Assembly (NCBI GenBank): GCA_024734555.1
Contig: JANPWX010000077.1
Coordinates: forward strand, 3,039,887-3,103,886
DNA length: 64,000 nt
Direction of reading: 5' to 3'
Source of the DNA: Trochalopteron elliotii
Lineage: Eukaryota > Chordata > Aves > Passeriformes > Leiothrichidae
Part shown: positions 1 through 12,692 of the stretch, in pieces
Layout of the letters: each line of letters starts with the position of its first letter
Position numbering within the stretch: the stretch's first letter is position 1
Position numbers and translations under genes: made by a program
The notes under the pieces: model-generated
Databases searched by the model: none
Told to the model about the DNA's origin: nothing
Seen by the model: only the letters and a program-made list of their open reading frames with translations

Positions 1-783
1 GAGGCTTTTGAATAAATACCTACTTTATTCTCTAGTCTTGTCTAGTCTCTGTTTCAGGTCAGCCTTCTAGGCATCAATTCCATCCATTAAAGAAACAAAT
101 CATAATGCAGGTTTGCAATCATCTTGTAATCAAAACATGGTACCTTATTTTTCAGTATTAAAGGTATGTGGATTTGTGGTGAGACTGAAGATTTAATTTG
201 TATCATTAATTTGTATTGATAATTCAGAGGTGGAATATCAATTTCTTTCCTGGTTTAGGCAAGTTAAAAATAGAGATATTATCCACAAAGATGCCATAAA
301 GTGGTTCTTTTTATTTGATCTGTGCATAAGAAAGAGTTTTATAGCCTTTAAACTGATTTGGGATTAAATTCTAGAACAGACACATGTTTTTTCTCTGAAG
401 TGCTTTCCATAAAACCGATTTAAGACAATGAGAAAATTGTGGGGGAAAAGAAGATAATTTAGACTGCATGAAACTCTTAAGGTACAAAACTATTCATTGG
501 AATTATATTGGAATTCATAATCATTGTCATGGAAGATTAATACAACCATCAAACAAAAAAAAAAAAAGAAGGAACAAACTGGAATGTAGTGACAATATAG
601 CTATTGGTGATAAAAGTCATAAAGCCATTTCTGTCAGTTATGTGGATTTTGTGCATATCATGAAAAATAATCCATCCATGACAACCTTCTTCAGACATAC
701 AGACTGGGCAGTAATTGCAGAGAAGAGGACATGTGGGAGTGCATTTTTCAATTTTAAGTTTAATTCATTAGTTAATGTTCTTT
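1..783. other. Intergenic or intronic AT-rich sequence
   Basis: No gene, RNA gene or recognisable mobile element is visible. The open frame at 468-788 has an A-run encoding lysines in the middle and no recognisable domain, and another open frame lies opposite its 3' end. I treat both as chance. Confidence 0.6.
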
Positions 784-1345
784 TGTAAAATAATTTGTTC
801 CTCGTACCCTTTCTGTTACCCACTTTTGGTTTCTCCCTGTCTTCTCCCCAGTGACAGTTCTGTGATTGATTCTGTGTTCTCCCTAAGTTTTCCCCCCAGA
901 GACAGTTATCTGCCCATCACCTGGCAAATAACCTCTTGTTCTTGTCCATCATTTTGGGGGTCTCTCCCTGCTTCTGGAAAATTCTAGGAGAGGTGTCCAG
1001 TGATTGGGCAGGATCCTGATTGTCACCTTCTAATGTTCAGTGTATGGTTGTTTTATATGTTTGTTTATGGTATGAGCCATCTCCCCATTAAACCTTATTG
1101 ATCTTTGGTTGAAACCCCCCTTGTGTTACACGCCCCATTAAAAGGTCCCCCTCGATGTTCATCTTGGTCTCTGGAGAGGCTGACACCCGAGGTGAGGCCT
1201 CCACACCGGAGTTCCAATAAACTCGTTGTGACCCAGCTTCTCCAGCATCCCTCCTTTTATCCTCCGGCCATCGTCACGCTGATGCTGCTGAGCAACAGGA
1301 ACCCACCAGTGCGATATTGGTGCCGATGCTAGCCGGGCTTGAAAA
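784..1345 (+). mobile_element. Endogenous retrovirus LTR, possibly with the start of the leader
   Basis: This is a block of higher GC content than its flanks, with LTR signals in the expected + strand order. A TATA-like ATTAAAAGG lies near 1137-1145, and AATAAA lies at 1216-1221. A GC-rich U5-like stretch follows, and a primer-binding-site-like TTGGTGCCG starts at 1317. The left edge is placed at the TG in TGTAAAATAATTTG. I could not find matching target-site duplications, so both ends are approximate and the copy may be one LTR plus a fragment of leader. The family resembles avian LTRs that I know, but the class is not assigned. No gag, pol or env reading frame follows, so the copy cannot encode proteins. 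The open frames on both strands inside it are incidental. Confidence 0.65.
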
Positions 1346-4300
1346 ACAGGCACAGTATCAGGGACAAGTTGTCATACTAACTTCTTTTAGGTAGAATTTT
1401 TAGATTGAGAATTTTCAGGCCAGAGAAATGCTCTTGGACACAAGCCTCAACACGTGATATACACTATGCTGTTGAAGTTCCCTTCTCTCAGATATCATAA
1501 TGGTTTGTTTCTTTAATGCCAACACCTATCATGGACTCAGAATTAAAAGATATTATGAGAAACTTATATTGCTAGGTTTTTCTCATTTACCTTCATGCCC
1601 TTGAAGAAAAGAAATGAAAACAGTAATGCATGAAGCCTGAATATCACATTCACTATAAATTACAAAATTGAAGACAGTTCAGCTGACAATACATGACTTG
1701 ATATAAAAGTTGATCATATCCCTCAAAAATCAATCATAAAATTAATTCCCAATATAATTTGTAAATAATTTGTAAATCTCAAATGTCATGTCATGCATAG
1801 CTCAGTACAAATTGACACAATAATGCAAGTGTGCACAGATGATAGCAGCTTAAACAATAGAGGAGAGTGATTTTTTCAAGCATTAAAATCCTTTTTTGAA
1901 AGCATTATTGCAAGTGTACAATCAGTTGGCAACAACAAGCCATGGTATAGTGTCCTTGTTGAATGAGAATTTTATTCATGTAGAGTTCTAGTAAGTCAGA
2001 ATAACCTGAGGAATTAACATACCTCATGTAGGTATAAAAGGAAAAGATGTATAATATGGCCTGAGAATTAAAAGTACAACTGTTACATTTTGAGATGATT
2101 TATTCTCCAAAACCACACAGAGAATGCTTGCTTAAAAATACTACCTTTTCATAGCTAGAGTACATTGTAAACTGTATGCACAATTAGGCATAAACCTAAA
2201 TGCTTCCGGGTATCACTCTATCCAAAGATAAAAGTCTGTGTCATATTTTATAACACAGTTGTATAGATTTTTCCTAATGTTTAAATGCAAATCAACTACA
2301 AAACTTTAGTTTTCTTCTTTACTGCCCCTTCTTTTTATTCCACTTCTTCTGCCTTTATTAGTGTTACTATTAATAATAGTTAAAATAGCTGTCCTTATTT
2401 CATTCTTTTAGTAGATTTTTTTTACTAATGCATAAACCACTCATATAAGCTAAAGGATTACAAGGGTAAATATGCAAGCATCACTAATTAAGTATGTTCT
2501 GTAAGATAAAATATGAAATGTTAGAAAAAATGTTGAAAAGCTATAGATGCTCTTACATTATTTTATGCTGAGAAATTATGGCACTAATGATCTTGTTTTA
2601 TTTTTTTTCTATGTAATTGCCCAAGAGTTTGACTAATTTAAAATGTCATTTGATTTTATTTATTTCTCACAAGACTATCAGATAATTGTCTTTATAAAAA
2701 ACATTAAGCAATGAAAATATTGACTATTTTTTCTTTTTTTAATGTAGAATTAAATCTTCAATATAGAATTACAAACTTGCATTTTTAAAGAACATTAAGA
2801 TTTGCTACTCTACAGCTTCAATGAAACATACTAGAAATAGCAACTAAAAATGTGCAAACATGTATATGACTTTTTTAAAAGAAATTACATTACTCAGACA
2901 GAGGGTTTTAAGTAATGAAAATAAGTGCAAGTAGGGATGCCTCCAGGATTTTTTTTTTTAACTTAATGTGCAATTAAAAAATCTAAAATAGCATGTGTTT
3001 TATTGTTAAGATCCAAACCACTCTGTGTTTAAGTGGAGTTTGAATGATGATGACATGCCAAATCTTTCTTGTAGATAGGAGAAATTTTGCAAGCCTTTCA
3101 AAAAGAGACCTGAAACATTTTAGTCAATGTCAGTAGATTAGAAACAGAAGAGAACACCAATCTTTAACCGGGCTTTGACATAGCATGTCGCTCGTGTGTT
3201 CAGATCAGATGGAGACTTTGCAGGGAATCCTCACAGTCCTGTGGGAAAGACTGGGAAAAAAGACATGCTTTCATCAAATTTTACAAAAAAATATCTGGCA
3301 TGAGACACTAAAAGCTGAAAGTGGTATGTTAACCAATTAAAAATGAAGTGAAAGGAGAGGAAAAAAATACAAGCTCTGCATCTGGAATCTCTTAAATCCT
3401 GCACTTATTACGCTACTTAAAGATTAAATAATTTGGCCAGCCAACATTAGGGAAACCACAAGAAAAATTGGTACCCAAAATTGTCAATATATGCAGTTGA
3501 TTTTATTTTTCTGGACTTTTTTTTTCATTTTCAATTTTCATTTTTTTATTCCAAATCCCACCATTTGCTTTAGATAAATCCATATTAATTTGACCTAGAG
3601 GGCATATTTTGCACTTAACAATTGTTTTTAAGTCCCAAAATGATGAATTTAGAAAAAATCTCATAGTAAAGCCATAAATCACCATTGGAATGAAAAGATG
3701 TTTGAAATACCATAGTTTCTTTTTAAAGAGCTGAAGGTAGGAGCACCTATCTATTTCAACTTCCATGAAACAAACTGTATTTTATCTAATCCATGTATTA
3801 TGGTTTAAGTCCAAAGCTGATCTACAATATCTTTCTATGAAATCAATTTCAAATTCAGACACCAAAGTTTAACTGCTTGCAGAAAATGAAGATCAAGTAG
3901 GAAAACACAGGGCAAATGAAACACTACTAGTTGGTAACTCATGAACAAATACAGAGAGCCCAGTGTTGCCTGAAAAAAGCATACGACTCACTAAACATGC
4001 ACATGAATTTTAGGATGAGCTGAATATTTCTCTCAAATCCAGCGACTGAGCTGCATAGACCAAATAGAACATCTAACTAATAGAGAGATGTTAGAGACAA
4101 CCTGGATATCTTAACCTGGGGTTGAATTGCTCCCTGGATATTATTTGACTATTGGAGTGCATAAATACAAAGCCTAACATAGTACTATCCATTATTGCTC
4201 TCAACATGTTTGCACACAGAACAGTTGTTTACAACAACAAATTAAAAAAACCCCACAATACCCAAAAATGCACATAAAATGTTACTGTTAAAGCTTCAAC

Positions 4301-7300
4301 TACACTTTAACCAATACAACTTGTTAATCTGAAATCTCTCTATGTTGCCAAATGGACCATAAATTAATTCCTCTTTCCACTGGGAAAACAATTAAGGATG
4401 TTTTGGAAAATACATATTCTTTACAACATACAAAATTGCCTCAAAGCATGAAAGCTAGAAATTCATGGATTGTGAATTTGTATTTGAATTGCTCACTATT
4501 TCTTGAATATTTTCAAATCATAAAGGCAACTGTACAAATGATACTTGAAAATGGTCTTAAAAGAGCATAACTATGCAATCAGTTTGAAATTTTGCAAGGT
4601 TGTACCATTTGCATATGGTAATAGAACACAAGCTTTGAAGATACTCATATGAAGTCTACAAATTAATGTGATTATACCCAGTATGTTTTCTGGTAACTTT
4701 CCATTTCACATGCAACTTATCATAATCAAAATGGTATTTTAGATAACTGTCTTTTGAACCTTTCTGCAGAACAATTCCTGTTCAATACTGCATGTTATAC
4801 CTAGAAACATGTGAATCAACTGAGACATGTCTTACAAAATAATCATCTCTCTAGCCTTGAAGCTGCTGAAAGACTGGTAAGGAGGAGGAAAAAGACCTTT
4901 TTTAGGGGATAAGACATGAATGGGAAAAGTTAGTTAAAATATCATTAGTAAAACAAATAAAAAAGACTTTTTATTAAGGAGGAAAAAATGAATTTGTTTA
5001 AAATAAATCTGTTTAAATGAAAAAAAATAAAGAGAGAGCAAAAGTTATTAAAGCATAAATTCTTCATGCCAGTGGGTAAGCACATGGTATGATACTCACT
5101 CTGCCATGTATGTGATATCAATAAACTCCCAGTTCTTCTCTGAAGGTGTCTTGTAATGTACTTATTTTTAAAAAAAAATGTTATTACAGATAAAAGAAAA
5201 ACATTTTTCAAGGCAGAATAATAATATTTGACAAAATATCTAGAACATCTTGTGATTAACAGACAAGTTGACAATTTTATTTTCTACATGGGAGTGTTTG
5301 ATATTGGTTTATGATTAAGACATCTGAATGCAAAATATACACTGGAAAGCGATGCCTCATTGTTGTAATGCACCGCTCAAGATTTTTAATGCTGGAGATT
5401 CATGACGTTTGATTACTTATAAATCCATAGGACAAAACAAAATGCCCTACTTCAGGAAATATAAAACACTCTACTTGTAATCTTCAGATAATGCTTATAG
5501 AGGATAAAAATATTTTGGAAGGGTTAGAGTGAATGTATATCATGCACGTATATTGTTCCATAAGCACAAACTCCACGACACTATGATTTATTATTAGACA
5601 TCTTAAAGTTATGTGAATGTGGTGTTTACTGAAATGTAAACACCTTCATTGTAACTTAAAATCATTGTACCGTAACGTGTCTGGTTGCTTTTTTCCTGGA
5701 ACGCAAATCATTGCCTCTAATACATTTAGTAGAAAACCATTGTCGAGGTTTTTCTTTCAAATACATATCAAAACACAGTGTGTAAAGCATAATTGCAAGA
5801 AAACAAATCCCTGTTTTAGGGGTGAGAACATTTAACTTGAATACTTTCATTGGCAGCCTGATTTTTTTAGCAATGTGAAAACATTGAAACACTTCAGTTA
5901 TTTACTTAACAAACTGAATTATATACTGCTTTATTTCTTTGTAATAAATGTAGTGCGGGAATCAGGTAAATTGTAAAGGTGCTACTTTAATTTAGCTGTT
6001 AAAAAACTATAGTTTTATCACTTTCTCTTAGCAAATCTTCCCTACATAAAAATTGAAATCACTGTAAAATATTTCCTGTGTGAGAAAACAGCAAGTCTCT
6101 CTGTACAGATAGTACTTCCAATTTACAAATAAAGTTTGTGTTCTGAGTTTTTTGGCCTGAAATGCTCTTGAGATTTCTAATAGTTTTTGTTTGGGAAACA
6201 GAAATATGTCTCTTATAAGGCTTTAGGCAGTCAATTCTTTTTTTTTTTTTTCTTTTCTGTCTTCATACACATTATGTTAACTTGATTTTTCATGTAAGTT
6301 AATAATTTAAATAATTTAACTGATCTGTTAAAAGGACTGCATATTTTTAGTCTGATTTAGGTTTTTCTGCCTCCTCCATGAACAGATATCTGTACTGATA
6401 TTCAATAAAATTCTCAAACTCCAGTAATCCATAATAAACCTTTCTATAATTTTGTGGAAATATGGAAATGAACTTAAACCACAGATAAGGACTTCCTTCA
6501 CTTTTCTTGGGTTGGCATTACCAGTCTGGAATCTGAAGCTGACAAACATTTTTCTAATTACATATCTGTTTTTCCTAATGTGCAGGTTATATTTGATTGC
6601 ATCATTCTTCAGTTTAAAATAAAAGTTTTCTTTAATTTTAAAAGAAACCGACATTCCTATCTCAGTCCCGGTTTTGGAAAGCTAACAAAATAGCATTTTG
6701 AGTACTGTCCCAAATGCATAACCCTATATCTTTTCTATTTCATTCTCCTATCACATTCTACAAGATCCTGTATTAGCATATACTAATGTATCATCAATCT
6801 ACAGACCAGAGCATTACAAAAATTTAAGAGAATGCCTTCTGGGTACAAATGACCCACAATCTAAAGTTTTGTTTTTTTTCATTAATATGTCACATTTAAG
6901 ACTTTGAGTTGAGGTTTTCTTTTCCTTGATGTATCAACTTGTTCTTTACTTGAATCCAAAATATTAATTCCAGACCTGTGTTTTTTGTTGCTTTTTTTCA
7001 ATTTAATTTAATTCAAACTTCAACACATAGTCCCAGACTGTATTTTTACGACCTTCCTCTAATGTCACCATTAGAAAAATAAAACCTAATGTCAAAAATA
7101 GCATCACATCTTAATTTCTCAGTAACTATTTGATGAAGACTTTTTTTACTGTAATATCCATGACATTCCTTTTTTATTGAGTTTTCTAATTAACATACTG
7201 AAAATTAAGATTTTTCATTAAAAAAATCATGTCAATGGTGTCATTTATCCCTATCACACTAAGGCATTGAAAATCTCAGTAGAATGCTTCAACATTCTCT

Positions 7301-8022
7301 TCCAAAGTGATTTGATGGGAATATGTTCTACAACATAAGAAAGTTTTTTTACTTCACAGTCTCTTACATAATTAATTAACATTTATTTAATATATATCTA
7401 ACCAAGAGTAAATGAAATACAGCAAATTATTAAAATTTCATTTCCTGTGATAAATAATCAAAAATGAGAGTGTAAATCTATTTCTAATTAATTCTACCAT
7501 TAGTATTAGTTTATCCATTCTCATATTATCTTTTATCTGATTTTATTTCTCTTATAAAATAAAACTAAATGCAAAGTCTGTGACAGTCTTTTCCTGATTT
7601 CTCAGTTTATATTGCCCACTTCAGCATAAATATACAAAAAGTTACTTCTTTGTTCACACATACAGGATCTGTCATTCCAAATAAGTTTTAGTATACATAT
7701 CCCAGTGATCTAATATTCAAGGGCTATAAGACTCTAAGGCTATCATTATGCTTAGAGACTTTAGAAATGTCCTTTATCAGACAGGATATAAAACCTTAAA
7801 ATAAAGAACTTAAGATTCTCGTCATAAGGTAAAGGAGGATCAGAGAAATATACCTTTTCTTTAAAGATCCCTAAACAGTTCCTGATGGTTGTATCTAACC
7901 TGATCTTGAAAACATGCATTGAAGGATAAATTTCAGTGTCCCTCTTGAACAACTTAAGAGCTACTTTTATCAGCCCTTGTAGGCACAGGTAACAACAGAT
8001 TCTGAGGTTAAAAAAAAATAAA
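1346..8022. other. Unique AT-rich sequence without genes
   Basis: Nothing beyond short homopolymer runs (for example T-runs near 2950 and 6238-6252) is recognisable. Open frames of 60-110 codons at 3503-3766, 4945-5274, 5617-5892 and 6328-6654 are AT-rich, lack domains and lack start or splice context. They are within what is expected by chance. Confidence 0.6.
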
Positions 8023-8043
8023 ATTATATATGTATATTATATA

Positions 8044-8083
<40 letters not shown>

Positions 8084-8085
8084 AA
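8023..8085. repeat. (TA)n microsatellite, interrupted
   Basis: Alternating TA with TG and CA interruptions, preceded by a short A-run at about 8010. It also produces an isoleucine/tyrosine-rich open frame on the minus strand (8008-8286) that is not a gene. Confidence 0.9.
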
Positions 8086-10882
8086 TTTGCTGAAGGAGAC
8101 TGTAGATGCTGAGATATAAAAAAGGATGTATAAAGACAACAGATGCAGCCCTACTGTATTAGCTGTAAAAAGATAAAATAGGAAGGAATTTGGCTCTGTT
8201 TGGAAGTGTTTGAAGTCACAGTAATTTAATGGGATAGAAAGAAAAAAAGCAAACCACAGGTACCATATTATGCATAAGAGGAACATAACAACTTATTCTC
8301 AAAAGAACAGTGCTTACTTAGTGACAGTTCTATTGCTCTGCATTCAATTAGAGAGAGTACTACTCACTTTTTAAGGACATCATAAAAGTACAGATTTTTC
8401 AACAGTAATTTAATTTACCTAATGATGCCAAATCCTTAAGTGGGATACATAAGGAAGAACCAATCAACTTGTTGGCTCTATGTGCAGCATGAAGACATAA
8501 AATAAGATTTAGTTCTCTGTTATTTCTCAGAGTTGTGCAACAGAACTACTACCAAAACAAAATATGTATATCTGTACCATACATCTGATCTTTTTAGGGA
8601 ATCTGTTGATATTTATTGTGATCTTATTTTCCATAGTTTAGAAATGTGTTTTATTCCTTAAGGCCAACATTAAAACTGTAATTATGATCTTTAATTTAGC
8701 ACAATCAAAAAAAATTGCATAAGAGTAGAAAAAAAATGTTTTCGAATTCAAATGAAATCACTTATGCTTAGCAATTTTGGAAGTTTCTTCTGAATATTGA
8801 CTAAGAAAAAAAAAAAAGCCTAGATTCCCCTGGAGGAAGAATATTTGTACTTGCTGTATTTTCAGCAAATATCAGAAATTATTGGCACAGAATGGCTAAT
8901 ATAAGCTTGGTGAATAATTTATTTCAATTTTTTCCAAAACTGTATATGGAAACAGAGTTGTTTTTGATAAGATTACTATGCCTAAGCAGGAAGCTGCTTT
9001 GTTTAATAGCTTTATCCTTATGTAGTCAGCCTCCGGTCAGGACATAATAGGAGTGTAGAAAATATTATAATTATTATTGCTAGTAGATTTATCTAGTCAA
9101 AAGTCTGCCAGAAACTGTTATGCTAGGTGCTACATGAGCACAGAACTGAAATATAAGTCTTTTAAAAGAGTTCTTACTAAAAGAAGTAATGAAAATAGGT
9201 AATTTTCCCAGAATTTCATTTGGGAACAGTAATATCTCTTCTAATATATTATCTGATTGTTTCAATAAAAGCTAAGACAATTGGATCACAGGGCATTGCT
9301 ATATACTAATAGCAGAATCAGTCTCTTTCTTTGAAATTATAGTAATAATAAACTAGCCATACAAACACTCTTAGATAACATCTTTCTGTTTTATTGGAGA
9401 GACTATGAAAAAAGAATTCTACTTATTACAGTCTCAGAAGTGAAAAAAATAAAATGAGAGATTTTCTTATGAAAAAAAAAATTCAGCAAAAGGGCTGGAT
9501 TTAGTTCTTACTCTGAATGCAGGTCTAACTTGATAGGCCAGGCATAGTCTTCAGGCACAACTGATTCTCTGCTACATCGCTGGTCAGAAAAGACATTTCC
9601 AAGCAGTACAGCAGCAAGAATTATGATGCAAAAATAACACTCTAGTACTCTTACTTATTAGCTTTATTTTTGTTTAGTTTACAGGTGGACAAAAATTCAA
9701 GAGAAATCTTGAAATACAATATCTCAGCAGGTTTTAAGATAATGTCTTTTTAAAAACCAGAATTTTTTAATAAGTTACAAAATGCAAATCTGAGATCTCC
9801 TACAGCAGTCAGAGGGACAGAGCACTAGGACCCTGACTTTAGCTGAAATGCCACCATGTACAAGAGGATGTACAAGAATGCGTGGAAAAAATGGTGCCTT
9901 GCAAAAAGACAGAACTAACAAATGAGATGCCTTCAGCACAGAAAAGTCTGATTCAGAACAAGTGTAAATCAATCTGAACAGTCAGCTTGTCTTCCATCCC
10001 AAGAAAAAGGAAAACCTTGATCAATTTGTTTTACAGTAGAGAACACTGACATCAAATTTGTCTGAACCATACATTCTGAGATTAGAATTTCATGGATGAG
10101 ATTCTGCCATAGAAATATTTATATTCAGAATTGCTTCATGCCAACATCTTCTCTTATGAATTTGTCACCAGTAATTGTAGTCAAATAAAGCCCTTAATAA
10201 ATTCCTGGAGACAGGCAAATCCTGAAGTACAGGATTTGAGTTTTCTTATGCACATGAAATAGGACAGATTTCTACAACAGACTGATGAGTTATCATCACC
10301 AGCTTGATTTTACACTCATTTTCTGAGCAGTGAGCTTCCAAACGATAATGGACATTTGCATGAGAAGAGTCATGTATGTTCTTCTTTGCTTTACCATTTT
10401 CCTTCCATCTGATTTGCAGCATATGTCAGGAAACAGAAATCCTTCTAACATGCAGATAGTTCATCCATAGACATTATTCATCCAGTCGTCCTTGTTCTGA
10501 GATCTCAGAATGAAACTATTGAAAGTAACGTCCTTCCTGAAACAGCTCTGCAAGCTTGCCATATTGCTTTTTAGTCTCTATTCTATTCCTGAATCTGGTG
10601 GGAATGGCTTTAGCTGTGGCTTTGGTAGCTGCTGCTGAAGCTGCTTTGCAGTGTAGCAACTTGGTTACAAAATTGCAGATGTCTGGCACCAGTATTTTCC
10701 ATACATCTATGCAAGTCTCTGTAATTTCCAGATATCTAGGTCATAAGCACAAAACATTGTGTTATCCAGAATTCCCAAGTAACAATTTTTTACGAACCTA
10801 ACAATTCATCATAGAGTTTCTCACAGAAGAACTGCAGATTAATTTACAAAGATAACTAAAATCTCCACAAAGACAAGGAGAA
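8086..10882. other. Unique sequence without genes
   Basis: No repeat family or gene is recognised. The open frame at 10556-10801 encodes a short alanine-rich hydrophobic stretch at its N-terminus. It has no further domain and no promoter or splice context, so I do not call it. Confidence 0.55.
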
Positions 10883-10909
10883 CCCCCCCCCCCAAAAAAA
10901 AAAAAAAAA
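10883..10909. repeat. C11/A16 homopolymer junction
   Basis: A run of 11 C followed directly by 16 A lies about 120 bp upstream of the CR1 copy. The length is likely to be uncertain in short-read assemblies. Confidence 0.85.
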
Positions 10910-11030
10910 GCCAAATGACAACAAAAAACCTTCTAAAGTTATATTAACAGCAAAAAGAGGAATAAAAAAAACTTGGGTTCCATTATTTGGTGAAATTGAT
11001 TACCTCACAAATTAGAAGAAAGATACAGCA

Positions 11031-12692
11031 GAGACATTTAATGCCTTCTTTGCCTTTAAAACCAATGATGGGTTCAGGGAAAAAAAACAGAGCCCTGGAT
11101 TGGAGGACTGTGGTCAAGACAATGGTACATTCCCCACGGCTTTGAACTTGTATGGGATTTACAACAACTTAATGCCCCTAAGTCCACAGAGCCTGATGAG
11201 ATTCATTCAAAGGAGCTGAGAACATTGGCCAATGTTATTGAGAGAGGTGTCTCAGTTATTTATCAATGGCATTGGCACTCTTGAGATGTCCCAGCTGACT
11301 GAGAGCTAGCAAATATTATTCCAATTTTTTTAAGAAGGACCAGAAGGAAGACCCTGATAATTATAATTCAGTGTCTGGAAAAAATTATGGAGAAGGTTAT
11401 TCTGGGACTTATTGAAAAACACTTGAAAGACATTGCAGTCATTGGTTAAAGCTAACATGGGTTCATGAAGGAAAAGTTATGCCTTAATAGCTTAATAACC
11501 TTTTTTGACAGGGTTAGCCATCTTGTGGATAAAAGGAATGTAATGAATGTGGGGAAGGGTGAGAGATTTTAGCAAAGCTTTAAATATCGTCTCTCAGACT
11601 ATACTGGGCCAATTATCCAGCATACAGCCAGACATGTAAACAGTGTGAGGGGTAAACATGCCTGAATGGTTGGTCTCAAAGTGTTGTAGCAAATGGGGTG
11701 GCCACAACTTGGTGATCAGTCACTCCTGATGTTCCCCAGGGCTTGGTTTTAGCGTCAGTTCTCTTCAATACTTTTATTGAATAATTTTTTATTAGCTTGC
11801 CATAGGAGTGGAGTGCACACAAAGTAAGTTTGATGATAATAGTAATTTAGGAAGGAGTGTTTGATTTCCTTAAGGGGAGAGAGGCCTTAAAGGGAGGGTC
11901 TTGATAGAATAGACTGCTGGGCAATAACTATGAAAATCATGAAGGAGAAATGCTGGATTCTGTCCCTGTGTCAGTGTAATCCTGGATGTACTTCTAGACT
12001 GGAGGACAAGAGACTCGAGTACAGCCCTGCAGAAAGGGAACTGGGAGTTCTGCTAGATGGTAAGGTCCATATAAGTCCACATGAGAGTGTGCCCTGGCAG
12101 CCATCAGTCTGGAGGCCAGCCATATCCAGAGGTGCCTTAGGCCCAGTGTAGCTGACAGATGAGAGAAGTGATTATCACACTACACTCAGCATTGCTGCAG
12201 CCTCACCTTGAGCACTGTGTGCAGTTTGTGGTTCCACAATGTAAGAAGAATGGATTAGAATAGAAATATTAGAATGTATCAAAAAAATCAGGCAGCAAAT
12301 ATGATGAAAGAGCTAGAGGGTGATTTATGAGGGTGTCTGGGGATATAAGGTTTATTCAGCTTAGATGAGAGGAAACTGAGGGGACAGGCTGCTGTCTGCA
12401 ACTTCTGCACCAGAGGAAGCCAAGAGGAAGTGTTGACCTTTTCTCTGGTGTTCAGTGAGAAGATATGAGGGAATGGCTTATGGATCTGTCTGGAACCACC
12501 ACTGAGAGGGTGGTCAAGCATTAGAACAAGCTTCCCAGGGAAGTGGTCATGGCCCCAAGTGTTTAGGTGTTAAGAGAAGGATTTGGAAAATGCTCTGAGG
12601 GAGATTGTTTAACTTTTGGGTTGCCCTGTGTGAAGTCAAGAATTAATGATACTCCTGGATCCCTTCCAATTCAGGATTTATGAGTCTATGAA
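11031..12692 (+). mobile_element. CR1 LINE, C-terminal half of ORF2 plus 3' end, decayed
   Basis: This is the longest CR1 (chicken repeat 1) copy here. CR1 is a non-LTR retrotransposon whose ORF2 encodes an endonuclease and a reverse transcriptase. Translating + strand frames piecewise gives CR1-like blocks in order. At about 11031 there is FNAFFA-like sequence. ANIIPIF followed by KEDPDNYN-like sequence lies at 11309-11374. EKIMEKVILGLIEKHL lies near 11378-11430 and GFMKEKLCLNSLIT near 11461-11510. A DFSKAL-like block lies at 11563-11590 and VPQGLVL near 11729. A decayed FDDN, where the FADD catalytic block belongs, lies near 11830. ELGVLLDG lies near 12040. The 3' end ATTTATGAGTCTATG near 12676-12690 matches the usual CR1 terminus. 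Several frameshifts and stops separate the blocks, and the 5' part with the endonuclease is missing. The open frame 11930-12151 is a remnant, not a gene. Confidence 0.93.

Noticed and set aside
10556..10801. Frame with hydrophobic N-terminus as a secreted or membrane protein
   Set aside because: Short, single, without splice or promoter context and without similarity to any family that I know.
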